Numbered from the stretch's first letter, positions 34,471-45,930 are shown. The stretch: 64,000 bases of DNA from Batkoa obscura (GCA_030770535.1 JASVEC010000021.1:568001-632000); one strand, 5' to 3'. The notes: generated by a model from the sequence alone, not told the origin. Numbers and translations: made by a program.

Positions 34471-37400
34471 ATGTTTGGGCACTCTCTATTGCGTAGTGTG
34501 ATTAACCGGTCCACAAAGAACCCTATTGAAATGGTGGTAACGTGTATTCTGGTTTTAAGTTTTGTTATAACATATGTATGGAGTTTATTGAGCGGAGATA
34601 GGATTTTTAGTTATGATAGAATCCAAGATTTAACCTACAGAACGCAATCCTATTCGTTAGATGGAGAAAGGATTATGGAAGATGAACCTAAATTCACCTT
34701 AAAAAGCATCTTGATCACTGTTCCTCATGGTTCTGAATATCCCGGAGTACTTAATAAGCCTACTTTGGTCCATGGTTTAGATTATTTAAATCATATTACT
34801 AAAAACATGACTATTAACCAAACAGGAACTACTCTTTTCGATCTTTGTCAACATGCCAAATCTTTCGATTCCTCTTGTTTAATGTATAGTGTTTTCGATG
34901 CGTGGGAAAATGATTCGGAAATTTTAAATAGGGATGAGAACCCAAGTGCTACAATCCAGAATCTTGCATTAACATCAAGCATATATTCCAATTTAATTGT
35001 AGACCATACCATATCAAAAGAGAAAGAGTTGCTTAATGCATCTGGATTGTTGATTTCGTTTGTAATTCCAACCATTAATAATGAGTTCACAGAGTCATTT
35101 AATAAATGGGAGAGAAACTTACACAACTTTAAGTTTGGTAACTTTACCGCTCAACCACTCAGCTCATCGTTTAATTTTACTAACAATTCGGATTCAAATT
35201 CCGTGTTTGGTGACTTGAAAATTTTAAGCTTAAAGTTCAAAATTTTATTTGAAGAGTCTAGCAATGCGGAGGTTTTTACTGTATTCGCTGGTTATCTCAT
35301 GATGTACGCTACTTTTGTCGCTTTGTTTTATAAAATGAGACAGATTGGATCTTATGTCACTTTGCCTTTGTCTTCCCTTTTATTGGCAATCAGTGCTTTC
35401 TTATGCTCTTTACTTACGCTTGGGCTTATTGGTAGCGAAGTTGATTTGGTTATCTTTACTGAAGGTATTCCTTTCTTTGTCAGTGCTATTGGATTTAATA
35501 AACCATGTAAAATGTTCCGTGCCGTTTTAGATAAATACAATAATGAATCCAAAGATGAAGCAAAGAGTTCTTCAGAGATCATCGCTTCAGGGGTAGAATC
35601 GATTTCCTCTTCCTTACTTAGAGAATATTCTTTTGAAATCGGCGTTTTATCTCTTGGTGCTGCTACTGGCATCAAAGGGCTTTCAGAGTTTTGTTTACTT
35701 AGCGCCTTAACTGTCTTATACGATGCTATCTTTTTATTTACTACTTTCCCAGCTATTCTCACCCTTAAAGTAGAATTGTTACGTAAACGTGAAAACAAAA
35801 TCAAAAAAGTCAGTTCCGAGCTTGATTTAACCAACCCAGCCAATTATAAAAAGATCACATTAAGAGCTTTGGTAGATGATTATTCTGAAAATGATCCCTC
35901 TAGCTCTACTATTTCACACGTTAAAATATTACTAATTTTAGCTTTTGTATTGATGCAAGCACCTGGCTTGATCAATAAAAGCCCAGCAATTACAAACAAT
36001 ATTTTGGAACCAATGGATTACAATTTTATTTTAGAAGCTATTTCAAAACGGACTGGCCTTAGTGAGTATACCATCAAAGTATGCACTCCTTTTGTTGTTA
36101 TCGGCCGTCAATTAGGCTTCATCGATTCCCTCAACTCTCTCTTTGGTGCTTCTGATTTCACTAATAAGGTTCTTGGCTCTTTATTGATTGTTTCTTTGAC
36201 GATAAATGCGATGATGTATCTCTCTACTAACCAAACTAAAACTGAAAAGACGATTACCCCCCCAGTTTCTGTTCCCTCTATCCCAATTTCAACCCCAGCT
36301 GCATTAGCTATGACCCCAATCGAAAAGGCTCCCCAATCACCTACAGAGGATTCGACCACTAAAGTATGTAAATTTTTAATTGATGGTGATCAAGTACGTG
36401 ATATTGAAGAGTGCGCTGAGATCATTAAAATTGCACCGGAAGCTTTATCAGATTTAGAGGTCCTTCAACTTGTTAAAGCAGGTAAACTTGCTTCATATGC
36501 ACTTGAAAAAACGTTAGGTGACCTTACACGTGCGGTCAATATCCGTCGTTCCCTTATTTCCCCTGGGTTAGCTAGCAGTTTCCTTCCTTTCCAACATTAC
36601 GATTATTCCAAAGTGATTGGCCAATGCTGTGAAAATGTGGTTGGATATATGCCTTTACCAGTGGGTATTGCTGGCCCTATCAATGTAGATGGTGTTTCTT
36701 ACCATGTACCTATGGCTACTACTGAAGGTTGCTTGGTTGCTTCTACCTCTCGTGGATGTAAAGCAATCAATCTTGGCGGCGGAGCAACCACTGTACTTAG
36801 TCAAGACGGTATTACCCGTGGACCATGCGTTGAATTCCCCAGTTTAACAGAAGCTTTTGAGTGCAAAGACTATATTGAATCTGAAGAAGGATATAATCAT
36901 GTTAAACAAGCATTTGACTCTACCTCTCGCTTTGCACGTTTACAAAGGATAAAAGCGGCCTTAGCTGGACGTTTGCTCTTTATCAGATTTGCTACCTCGA
37001 CTGGGGATGCTATGGGTATGAACATGGTTTCAAAAGGATCTGAAAAGGCTCTTGCTGCTCTTCAAGAAAGATTCCCAGCTATGCAAATCATCTCCATTAG
37101 CGGTAATTACTGTACGGATAAAAAGCCAGCAGCTATCAACTGGATCGAAGGACGAGGTAAATCAGTAGTTGCTGAAGCAGTGATCCCCAAAAATGTTGTT
37201 GAGAAGGTATTAAAGACGACTGTAAGTGCATTGGTAGAACTGAACATATCGAAAAATTTAGTTGGCTCAGCCATGGCTGGGTCAGTAGGTGGATTCAGTG
37301 CACATGCGGCAAATATGCTCACAGCTGTGTTTTTAGCCACTGGTCAAGATCCAGCTCAAAATGTAGAAAGTTCCAATTGTATTACATTGATGAAAGCTGT

Positions 37401-37671
37401 TAACCAAGGTCAAGATTTATTAATCTCATGTTCTATGCCATCTATTGAGGTTGGTACCATCGGTGGCGGTACTCAGCTTCCTGCTCAAGCAGCTTGTCTT
37501 GATTTACTTGGAGTACGTGGCGCCCATCCACAAGAGCCTGGGGCGAATGCACGCCGATTAGCACGTGTGATCTGTGCAGCTGTTATGGCTGGTGAACTCT
37601 CACTTATGTCCGCATTGGCAGCAGGTCATTTAGTTCAAAGCCATATGCAACACAATAGAGCTAAAAAATAA
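34471..37671 (+). CDS. HMG1: 3-hydroxy-3-methylglutaryl-CoA reductase
   Basis: Intronless, 1,066 aa, close to yeast Hmg1. It reduces HMG-CoA to mevalonate with NADPH, the committed step of sterol/isoprenoid synthesis, in the ER membrane. The N-terminal part has a TM at about residues 20-40, a lumenal loop with several N-glycosylation sequons, and a sterol-sensing-type cluster of TMs (about 270-440). The catalytic domain (about 640-1060) shows '[21 protein letters not shown]' near 720, '[20 protein letters not shown]' with the catalytic Glu, '[13 protein letters not shown]', '[12 protein letters not shown]' and the C-terminal '[15 protein letters not shown]' with the catalytic His. The Ser phosphorylated by AMPK in animal and plant enzymes (HNRS) is Ala here. 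Confidence 0.97.
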   Translation: MFGHSLLRSVINRSTKNPIEMVVTCILVLSFVITYVWSLLSGDRIFSYDRIQDLTYRTQSYSLDGERIMEDEPKFTLKSILITVPHGSEYPGVLNKPTLVHGLDYLNHITKNMTINQTGTTLFDLCQHAKSFDSSCLMYSVFDAWENDSEILNRDENPSATIQNLALTSSIYSNLIVDHTISKEKELLNASGLLISFVIPTINNEFTESFNKWERNLHNFKFGNFTAQPLSSSFNFTNNSDSNSVFGDLKILSLKFKILFEESSNAEVFTVFAGYLMMYATFVALFYKMRQIGSYVTLPLSSLLLAISAFLCSLLTLGLIGSEVDLVIFTEGIPFFVSAIGFNKPCKMFRAVLDKYNNESKDEAKSSSEIIASGVESISSSLLREYSFEIGVLSLGAATGIKGLSEFCLLSALTVLYDAIFLFTTFPAILTLKVELLRKRENKIKKVSSELDLTNPANYKKITLRALVDDYSENDPSSSTISHVKILLILAFVLMQAPGLINKSPAITNNILEPMDYNFILEAISKRTGLSEYTIKVCTPFVVIGRQLGFIDSLNSLFGASDFTNKVLGSLLIVSLTINAMMYLSTNQTKTEKTITPPVSVPSIPISTPAALAMTPIEKAPQSPTEDSTTKVCKFLIDGDQVRDIEECAEIIKIAPEALSDLEVLQLVKAGKLASYALEKTLGDLTRAVNIRRSLISPGLASSFLPFQHYDYSKVIGQCCENVVGYMPLPVGIAGPINVDGVSYHVPMATTEGCLVASTSRGCKAINLGGGATTVLSQDGITRGPCVEFPSLTEAFECKDYIESEEGYNHVKQAFDSTSRFARLQRIKAALAGRLLFIRFATSTGDAMGMNMVSKGSEKALAALQERFPAMQIISISGNYCTDKKPAAINWIEGRGKSVVAEAVIPKNVVEKVLKTTVSALVELNISKNLVGSAMAGSVGGFSAHAANMLTAVFLATGQDPAQNVESSNCITLMKAVNQGQDLLISCSMPSIEVGTIGGGTQLPAQAACLDLLGVRGAHPQEPGANARRLARVICAAVMAGELSLMSALAAGHLVQSHMQHNRAKK

Positions 37672-37943
37672 GGGGTGAGTGAGAATGAATTTTAACTAAT
37701 AGTATGCGATATGTAGTTTGCTTTTTAGAGCTTATATTTTCCTTAATTTTGTAGTTTTTTGTACACGCTGTGATGGCCATTTTTGAGATGAATGATGGCT
37801 ACACTTTCTTCTCATTTTTAAATAAAATTTAATACTTTTAGTTAGTATTTTCATTTTTCATAAACAGTATCGTATGTTCACTATATTTTAGCATGCTTCA
37901 ATTTGGTCTTTTTATTAAAGTAGAGTTACTTTGATATTTTAGT

Positions 37944-38050
37944 ATATGGGGATGTTTTTTTTGGCTTCATTACTTTTTCCATCCTCTAAGCACTATTTGA
38001 GCGGAAACTTTATTAGTAAAATTCTTAAACATAAAAATACATCCCTATAT
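37944..38050 (+). mobile_element. MITE copy 4
   Basis: TATGGGGATGTTTTTTTTGG left end and AAAAATACATCCCTATA right end, with TA flanks. Core AAGCACTATTTGAGCGGAAA. Confidence 0.88.
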
Positions 38051-38122
38051 AGATGAATTTAAAGCTTTGGCTACAGTAAGAAAACTTATAGTTTATCTAG
38101 ATCCAAATTTCGAAAAATTAAT

Positions 38123-38223
38123 ATATGTGGGTGTTTTTTTTGGCTTCATCACTTCTATATTTTTTTAAGTGCTATTTGAGCAAAAAATTAGTAAAATTCT
38201 TAAACACAAAAATATATCCCCAT
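38123..38223 (+). mobile_element. MITE copy 5
   Basis: Slightly shortened copy 75 bp downstream of copy 4 in the same orientation. Left end TATGTGGGTG, right end ATATATCCCCATG. Confidence 0.85.
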
Positions 38224-38654
38224 GTTTTATCTTGTATCATTCTGACCATTTTTTACCTAGTGTAAAGGAAAGGAATTTAGCAGCTAAATCCTGAAGTAAA
38301 AAAGCATTCCCATTAGTTTATTTAGCTTATTTGAAGTTCAAGTAATAAGCTGGGCTACAGCTGTTAAAGCTCAAAAAAGATGCAGCTAACCGTTCATTTC
38401 GGAATATAATTTTAGTCACAAATCTCATTAAAGTTTAAGAATGCACATTTAAAAAGAACAATTAAATAAATAATGCTCGAAGAAACTCACAAGAAATTAC
38501 ATATCAAACTTTAACAGCTATAATTTTATTGTATATAGTTTATGATTTTTATGCTTAAAGAAAGTAAAATTAAAATCCTTAATTTTAAGTATAATTCAAT
38601 CAGTAAAATGACAACACAATGCTATTAGTTATGAAAGTAACAATCTGAGATAGC

Positions 38655-38759
38655 ATATGGGAGTGTTTTTTTTGACTTCATTATTTTTTCATTTTTTGAG
38701 CGCTATTTGGGTGGAAAATTGTTAGTAGAATTCTTAAACACAAAAATGCATCCCCATAT
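38655..38759 (+). mobile_element. MITE copy 6
   Basis: Left TATGGGAGTGTTTTTT, right ATGCATCCCCATA. TA on both sides. Confidence 0.88.
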
Positions 38760-39113
38760 CTGTTGAATGAATTTAGTCTATACAAATCTGTCTTTGAAAA
38801 TCCATAAAGATCTGTGTAACATTTACTCAGAAAAACGTTCTCTAAAGTTTATTGACTAATCTAAATAATCGAGAAAAATCATTCAAAGACAAATGAATAA
38901 AAGCATCGCTATTTAGATAATAGCTAGACAATTTTTTTTAATTAAATCTATTTAATCAATGTGTTAATATATAACACATAAGTTCATAAAAAAGCCGCAT
39001 ATATCATAAAGGCCTCTATTTAATGAAAAATTATATAAGATTTTGGAAGTAAAAGCATAAAAAAATGTATAAAATAATACAATAAATACAGTTAGTAGCC
39101 ACTTTTGATCACA

Positions 39114-39218
39114 GCATGGGGATGTATTTTTGTGTTTAAGGATTTTATTAGCAATCTTTCCACTCAAATAATGCTTAAGAGATGGAAAAAGTAATTAAGC
39201 CAAAAAACATCCACATAC
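39114..39218 (-). mobile_element. MITE copy 7 (reverse)
   Basis: Reverse-orientation copy: CATGGGGATGTATTTTTGTG at the left and AAAAAACATCCACATA at the right. Confidence 0.88.
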
Positions 39219-39339
39219 AAATTCTAGTTTTAAAGAGATGCTTTAATACCCATAAGCTTTATAATTCAAACTATACTTTATCCAATAAATTTTATAATAT
39301 TTTAACAAGCTATTTGTCAATATTCAACTTTTTTAATAC

Positions 39340-39445
39340 ATATGGGGCTGTTTTTTTTGGTTTCATTATTTTTCCATTTTTTAAGCGCTATTTGAGTGGA
39401 AAAACCGTTAGTAAAATTCTTAAACACAAAATACATCCCCATATA
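39340..39445 (+). mobile_element. MITE copy 8
   Basis: Forward copy only about 120 bp from reverse copy 7, so the two form an inverted pair. Left TATGGGGCTGTTTTTTTT, right AAATACATCCCCATA, TA flanks. Confidence 0.88.
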
Positions 39446-40734
39446 GATAATAACTCTCAATCAATATCAACTTAAGATGTATAGTGATATAACATTTGGG
39501 TGGAATCAATCTGACTTCCCAAAACACATTTATAAATTAGTTGACTAATAATTTTACAAGGTTAGACACTTTATACAAATCAAATGCGACTTTGCAATAT
39601 CCACCTTCTTATCAATTATAAATATGTATATACTGTAACTATACTCAATTTATTGAACATAAATAGCTGTAAAAAGGGGTTTCAGGACTATACATAATAG
39701 CTGTAGGATTAAATTACTATTATACAGCCCTATTCATGGCTATGTCCATGTGCCTCAAAAAATAGCAAAAAAATGCGATTACAACGGCTAAATTATGTTA
39801 AAATAGTTATTGCATTTGGACTTGAAAGGTATTTGTTGCGGTTATATTTTGTCCTGTTCTTTTTTATAGTTCATGAATATAGTAATATAAATGGGACTAT
39901 CCAGTAGTTATCATTTAATACTTTTTAGTTGTTTTAATTTTCAAATAATTCAGTGACGTTGCTTTTTTAAAGTGCATTATTTAAAATGACTTTAATTAAC
40001 ATTACAATGAATCGATATTTTTGTAATTTTAAATTAAACGAATGAGATAATAGTTAATATATAATATAGTAATAAAGTAAAATTGATTATGTATCTATTC
40101 TTAACATGTCGTGCTATTTACATGAATCCTGAAAATTATTAAAACGCCAATTTCGGGATTATTTATTCATTGTAAAATAATTTTTAAAAAGAATGTATGC
40201 CTATATTATTGTTTATTTTATAAATAAGAGTAGTATTAATCCTATGAATCTTTAAGTTGGTATAAGCTTCTTATCTTGGCTGTGAACCGATACAAAGTTT
40301 ATGAGAGCTACTCATGTTGGGCTTCAATGTATACAAAGTAAAGGATTATCTTGCATTTCCAAGGAGCTAAAGAATTATTAATGAGTTCTTCAAAGTAAAT
40401 TTGGGATAATAAAGTTATATAAGTAGCAGAGTAGCCACATTCGGATTGAAGAACCAAGGTTTAATAGAATAAAATAAAATAAAATATTTAATAAGAGTTT
40501 GATTTAATTTGATCTAAAACAGATTAACATATTAAACTATTACAACGTACTATATGAACTAATAGATAAGTTGTTTCTAATTATAAGTTTCATTAAAAAA
40601 TATTTTTTTGTTATAAGCCTAAATTCAAATATCATGGGCGTTACTATTAGCTCAGAAGCAATAGAAATAAAGGACAACATAAATTATTCATAATGAAATT
40701 AATAATAAAATAATTAAGCTCCATTTATTTACTG

Positions 40735-41899
40735 CTAGAGCTATATAGTTATATATGTAGTAATCCTAGAAAAACGTTCCGAACCAAGTTATTGGGAGCA
40801 TTTTGATTTTGGCTAAAGATAGATCCAGAAAAGTCAAAAATAGTTGGCAGGGCTATGAAGATGCTACACAATGCTTCATTATTAGTTGATGGCGTACAAT
40901 ATAATTCTGAATTAAGAAGAGTAAATTCAGGTAATTTAAATGAACCAAGGCTTATAACTGGCATTTGAGCTAGTTCTATAAAGTTGCTCATTGCATTTAT
41001 AAAATATCAATAACAATCAACTGCGCTAATTATATCTATTTTTAGCGTTACAAAAGGTTTATAAGTTAAATGATCCAAAATTAGTACAAATTTATTCTAC
41101 TGAATTAATCGAATTGCTCTAAGGTCAAGGAATGGAGTTGCATTATAAAGATAGAAATATTTGTCCTTCTGAATGTTAATATTCAGATATGATTAAAAAT
41201 AGTATTTTTTGTATTCTAGATCTGTATTTTGTATTTAGTTTATTTTAGAAACTGGTATTTATTGAGGTTAGGAATTAAAATGATGCAGCAAGCTTCAAAT
41301 CCTAATGTGTAAGTTTATCATTAATACATAATCATAATGATATATTGATAGTCAATTTGAAATAGAGATTACATGCATTTAGTTAATTTATTAGGTGAGC
41401 ACCATCAGATTCGAGATGATTATGTTAATTTAAAGGCAGAAGATGTAATTGCATTAAAATTAAATATTTTCATCAACTTCAATGATTTTTAGTACCACTC
41501 TGCTAAAGTTTATTGTCAAGATTTAAGTGAAGGAAAGTATTCATTTCCTATCATCCATTCTTTGAGAACTGGAGATAATATACATCAGTTAGAAAGTAAC
41601 TAATCCATTATATGACATTTACACCATGTATATATTGGTTATTATATCATTTCTATTATATTAGATGTTTTAAAACAGCGTACCGAAAATATCAACTTGA
41701 AGGAACTTGTCTTATTATTAATGGAAAAAATAAACTCCTTTAAATACACTAAAGCTTATTTAAATCAATTATTAATTCAAATTCAAGATTTAGTTTCAAG
41801 TCTTAATAAAAATGATTTATTATGTGATATTATTAATAAATTAAAATTTTGGGTAGTCCTGAATTTAAAAAGTCGAATCACAAATAAAGTTTATACCTA
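40735..41899 (+). pseudogene. Decayed geranylgeranyl-diphosphate synthase
   Basis: The plus strand carries the ordered remains of a type III GGPP synthase: 'NPRKTFRTKLLGAF' (family GKNVRTKLI.AF), 'MKMLHNASLLVDGVQYNSEL' (family MLHNASLLIDDIEDNS), 'LQKVYKLNDPKLVQIYSTEL', 'GQGMELHYKDRNICPSE', 'LLGEHHQIRDDYVNL', 'VYCQDLSEGKYSFPIIHSLR' and 'LKQRTENINLKELVLLLMEK'. The first Asp-rich motif has lost its Asp pairs (DDIED to DGVQY), while the second (RDDY) is kept. Several in-frame stops interrupt the frame. GT-AG introns are still visible (for example 41310 to 41367, and 41598 to 41664), so this is an unprocessed gene that died in place. It lies 3 kb downstream of HMG-CoA reductase in the same orientation. 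Confidence 0.85.
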
Positions 41900-41998
41900 G
41901 TTTCATTATTTATCCTTGACTTTTCTCTTTTTTTGCTTCGCTTTTAAAACCATCTACCTAAGAAACAAAGTACCTATAATGTTTACAAAAAAAACAAG

Positions 41999-42102
41999 GT
42001 ATGGGGGTGTTTTTTTGGCCTCATTATTTTTTCTATCTTAAGTCCTATTTAAGTGGAAAATTTGTTAGTAAAATTCTTAAACATAAAAACACATCCCCCT
42101 AT
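41999..42102 (+). mobile_element. MITE copy 9
   Basis: TATGGGGGTGTTTTTTTGG left end, AAACACATCCCCCTA right end. TA flanks. It sits about 100 bp after the end of the GGPP synthase pseudogene. Confidence 0.87.
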
Positions 42103-42959
42103 GATAATAAACTTTAATAGTAAGATGAGGAAATGAGGTGAATAAAAAGGAATAACAAAATATCAAACTTAATTAAAGTTGATTAAAATTTAATTAGAAA
42201 TTAATGTTACAACAAAATCCAATTTCATTCAAAAACAATAATTATTCTAAATTGGCTTTTTTAGTGACATAAATTTTCTCAGGCTTTACAAATAATATTG
42301 TATATAGCTTTTTAGCTGGACTATTAAATACATAATCAAAGGCACTAAACCCATTTTGGTTAAAAAGTAAGCAATCAAATTATGTATATCTAATAATTAA
42401 CTAAATAGTATTTACGCTTGCTAATTAACATCAGATTTTAATTGTCTCACTATAATGGGTTAAAACAATACAAATTTTATTAAAGGACACTATTTTAAAT
42501 TTAGTTCTCTTTTCATATGCCTTTTATTTTCTGTTGTATTTTTTAGTAAATTTGCAGCTAGGTCATAATTATTAAAAACATCTTCAGTGGTATTTTATAT
42601 GATAACTGATTATCGATACGTTTTTTAAATTATGGGTGGTATGATTTTTTTGCAGTTTATTTGTTTTATCAAAATTAAAAAAATTATAGGCATTTACTCA
42701 TTTTTGCCAAGTATTGTACTTTTGTATTACTTAAAGCCAAACATTAAAAAGAAAAATTGTTTTTTACATTGTCTCAATTTGTAGTTTTTAATATAAACTT
42801 GTTATCCAGTATAGTATTTGGCTTAAATTTATCAAAATTAGTATGTATAGCTTGTAATATTGATGTAAGTTTATCTATTGAAATTTGTAGAACCTAAACT
42901 TTCACAAATTAGCGTAAGAAATTATTGATAAATTTATGAAATATTGAAAAAATAGTTGT
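42103..42959. other. AT-rich, no gene seen
   Basis: About 860 bp between MITE copy 9 and a hydrolase pseudogene. No frame convinces. Confidence 0.5.
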
Positions 42960-43785
42960 CGCTTAATTAGCACTGCTCAGTTAGTAGTGAAACATCATGC
43001 TAAACTTGAAAATGTAATAAGAAACTATATATATAATGATTTAAATCAAAATATTTACTTTAATTTAATTACTCCTTCAAATTACACCTCAAAACCCCCC
43101 TTAATGCTATTTATTCCAAGTGGAGCCTGGATATCAGAAAGCACAAAGCCAAATAGAATTATGGTATAAAACTTAGCTGAAGATCATAGTATTTTAAGTA
43201 CTATATTTCACTATCTTTTGAGTTAAAAGCATTGAAATGACAGCATTGAGCACCCAAACCATACTAGTAATACTGTAAATTCCTTTACTAAATTCCTTCT
43301 TCATCAAGTCGATTTGGTTTAAATGAGAATAAAAATTTTGTAGCTAGCCATTCTTCTGTGCTTATTTAAGTGCTTTATTACCATTGTATACTGACCAGTA
43401 CATTGGTAGTAACAACAACAATAAGTTTTTAAATCAGACTAAACGAGTTGTTTCAACCGATGGTATATTTGATTTAGAATTATCAAATAAATAAGATAGT
43501 TTGTATGTTTATCAATTTATTGAACATACATTTGATACTAATGAACCAGATGCATGGAAAAAGACACCTCCACAATATATCATTACTTCTGACTCATTGA
43601 ACAATATCAGTTATGCTTCATCATCAAAGCATTTATTAATCGATTCTACTGAGGATATCTTTATTAGCTTTCAGCAAACAATCCAATTTGTTGAGCATCT
43701 ACATGATGTTGAATTAAATCAAGTTGATATTATCAAAGATAAACTTGGTGAACATGACCAGGTTCCTACTTATTCCAGAGTATAG
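42960..43785 (+). pseudogene. Alpha/beta-hydrolase pseudogene 2
   Basis: Remains of the same hydrolase family as the 24-kb pseudogene. Pieces: 'SNYTSKPPLMLFIPSGAWIS' (HGGAW-type oxyanion region with the first His-Gly lost), 'NLAEDHSILSTIFHYLLS', 'VASHSSVLI' (nucleophile elbow GHSxG degraded), 'VVSTDGIFDLELSN' (family 'GIxDL'), 'HTFDTNEPDAWKKTPPQYI', 'LLIDSTEDIFISFQQTIQF' (catalytic Asp region) and 'LGEHDQVPTYSRV' (His region). Stops and frame changes separate the blocks. Kynurenine formamidase and related small esterases share this motif order; the original substrate cannot be told. Confidence 0.75.
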
Positions 43786-44144
43786 GGTAATATTTCTAGC
43801 TTTGTTTTAAATCAAATTTAATAAGCAGATTTTAACTTACAATGCTTTTAAGTGTCAAAATTACCTTGGTGGTAATACTGATAATGAACGATTATTATAT
43901 CACAGGATAACTGACAATTAATCTTTATAATCTAAAATATTCTGCTCTGAAAATAAACATACTTTTGCTTTGTTAGACAAGTGGCAAACAAATTTTTTTT
44001 AGAGCAGTTTGTTAGATATTTATGTAAAGAAAACATTTTGCAATCAAATGCCTCGGAATTTGACACCTTTTGCAGCATGTCATTAAAAAATGGTTTAAAT
44101 CACTAAAAGTTCTTAAAGTGAAATCTTCTATTTCTTTGTTTATA

Positions 44145-45014
44145 ATGTTTACAATTTACAGAAAAAGAGTGCAAAAGGAAATAATTAAAGCATTCCAACG
44201 GAATTCAACTAGAGGTCTAACATCAAAATACAATAACCAAACTAAAGTTGGTTATTCACTCAATGATGGTACTATTATTGCTGAAGTACAAAAACAAGGA
44301 AATATTTACGTCATGAAGCTTACAAACAAAGACAATCGATTGACACCAGCAACAATTCCTGTATTGATTCAAGCTATGGATGAAATTGAGCAAGATTTTT
44401 TAACAATACGTCAAGAAGATATCAAAGCATCCAAGTCACTTACTGGTGCCGCCTTAGTCACCATAGGAAATGGTCATATTTATTCTAATGGTCTAGATTT
44501 TGAATTAATAATGTCAGGAAAAATAAGCACTACTGATTTCTTTGAGAATTACTATCATCAATTATGTTTACGAGTACTCAATCTTCCTTTTGCAACTGTA
44601 GCAGCTATTAATGGTCATGCATTTGCAGGTGGTATGATGTTAGCTTTATGTCATGACTACAAAGTGATGCGACAAGATCGTGGATTTTTATGTATGCCAG
44701 AAATTGATTTACCTAGTGCTTTATCTCCTGGTATGATGTCAATATTGAAGACTTCAGTTCCTAATAGTAAGGATTTAAGAGATCTGATTTTACAAGGTAA
44801 AAGGATAAGTGGAAAAGAAGCCCTTGATAAAGGCATTGTGGATGCCATTGAAGTGGAAAGTAAGGTACTTCAAAGTGCAATGGATATTGCTAATAAGTGG
44901 GCTGATAAAGTGGTTGGAAGTAAAGATATTTATAAGCATTTACGTTTGGAAATGAAAAGTGATACAATCAAGTTACTTAAAAACGGCGGTTTAGGATATA
45001 TTCCTAACTTTTAA
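44145..45014 (+). CDS. Enoyl-CoA hydratase/isomerase (ECI-like), likely mitochondrial
   Basis: Start taken at ATG 44145 (MFTIYRKRVQKEIIKAFQRN), which gives a basic amphipathic mitochondrial-type leader; the frame is also open upstream to 44070. Length is 289 aa. It has a crotonase fold, with the CoA-binding 'SNGLDFELI' loop, the oxyanion 'INGHAFAGGMMLALCHDYKV' and 'DRGFLCMPEIDLPSALSPGM', closest in style to plant/fungal enoyl-CoA delta-isomerases that shift double bonds during unsaturated fatty-acid beta-oxidation. No PTS1 at the C-terminus. An acceptor-like TTTACAG at 44155-44161 leaves open a spliced 5' end. Residues about 28-233 are repeated by the inverted partial copy at 53.46-54.08 kb. 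It is the only apparently intact gene between 37.7 and 48.9 kb. Confidence 0.82.
   Translation: MFTIYRKRVQKEIIKAFQRNSTRGLTSKYNNQTKVGYSLNDGTIIAEVQKQGNIYVMKLTNKDNRLTPATIPVLIQAMDEIEQDFLTIRQEDIKASKSLTGAALVTIGNGHIYSNGLDFELIMSGKISTTDFFENYYHQLCLRVLNLPFATVAAINGHAFAGGMMLALCHDYKVMRQDRGFLCMPEIDLPSALSPGMMSILKTSVPNSKDLRDLILQGKRISGKEALDKGIVDAIEVESKVLQSAMDIANKWADKVVGSKDIYKHLRLEMKSDTIKLLKNGGLGYIPNF
44225..44846 (+). repeat. Inverted duplication, copy 1 (isomerase core)
   Basis: About 620 bp, identical as far as I can read to the reverse complement of 53457-54082, while sequence on both sides of the block is only about 60-65 percent similar. See findings. Confidence 0.85.
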
Positions 45015-45067
45015 GCATACTTTTGAAATAAAAGTTCAATGTTATATTTTTGTATTCTTATTTTAAT

Positions 45068-45930
45068 TTAATCTTGCTATAGATAAAAACACTTCCAAAT
45101 TGTAAATTGCTTGCTTTAAAGTCCTTAAAAATCTCCTTACAATTTTAGTAAATACTGGGAAGTCAATTTCATGCAGTTGGCCAACACATTCTTTAGAAAA
45201 AGCAATATGATATGAGGATGTATTTTTTTGTTTAAGAATTTTACTACCAATTTTTCTGCTCAGAGCGCTTAAAAAATGGAAAAAGTAATGAAACCGAAAA
45301 ACATCCCCCCATATATAGAGATACCTCTGTTGAAAGTTGGCACAAATTTCTCACTTTTTTGCTCCATAAAAAGTGAATGAATAAATGAAAAATAAACATC
45401 CTTATATTAACGGTCAATTATACATTTACATTGTTAGACCACAAAAGTAATTATAATAGCACTATTAATAAATATTAGTAAATACTGACTTCAAATCATA
45501 CCTTGAAATTTTGTCTTATCATTCTTTATTTTGTTTTGTTAATTTTTTTATGGCTAAATTTTAATACGAGTTCATGGTTACATTGATTTTAGTAACCACT
45601 AAGCTACCTTCTACTTGTTCAGGATTAGTCACCTTTTAGTCTTTTATCAGTAATTTATCAGTCAATCAATATATTGTGTTAAAGTAAAAGTATAAATTAC
45701 ATTAACTTTTAAAGATGATTATTTTTTTGGAGTTAATAGCAATACTCTGTATTTGATTAAGCCCAAAAGTATTATCACTAACTAATGCATCATTTACAAT
45801 TTCCAATAAGGATGTTAGTGATGTTAGTATGTTTACCATTTTACTAATTTAAGTACAGCAGTAGTGGATGATTGACCTAATAGGGGGAAAATACCTCCAT
45901 AGGGATTTAGTAATTTAAATAAATAAATAA
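45068..45930 (-). pseudogene. Unidentified decayed gene, interrupted by MITE copy 10
   Basis: Minus-strand blocks in order: 'LNPYGGIFPLLGQSSTTAVL' (about 45840-45910), 'VNILTSLTSLLEIVNDALV' with 'SDNTFGLNQIQSIAINSKK' (about 45720-45830), 'PEQVEGSLVVTKINVTMNSY' (about 45560-45630), then after the MITE 'SKECVGQLHEIDFPVFTKIV' and 'RRFLRTLKQAIYNLEVFLSI' to a stop at about 45070. Frames change between blocks. A faint resemblance of the first blocks to the Pex13 core was considered but is unproven. Confidence 0.4.
45211..45314 (-). mobile_element. MITE copy 10 (reverse)
   Basis: TATGAGGATGTATTTTTTTG left end, GAAAAACATCCCCCCATA right end. TA flanks. Inserted between coding remnants of the minus-strand relic. 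Confidence 0.87.

Larger units (their letters stand above)
37672..40734. other. MITE-rich intergenic region
   Basis: About 3 kb without intact genes, containing five MITE copies (4 to 8) listed separately. Stretches between copies (38.2-38.65, 38.76-39.1, 39.45-40.7 kb) are AT-rich and show no convincing coding signal. Confidence 0.6.

Noticed and set aside
35352-35843. 163-codon minus-strand frame inside HMG-CoA reductase
   Set aside because: Antisense shadow of a clearly coding, motif-verified gene.
39182-39475. 97-codon plus-strand frame
   Set aside because: It runs through MITE copies 7 and 8; the peptide 'FFKRYLSGKTVSKILKHK' is just the translated MITE, as is the frame at 24694-24954.
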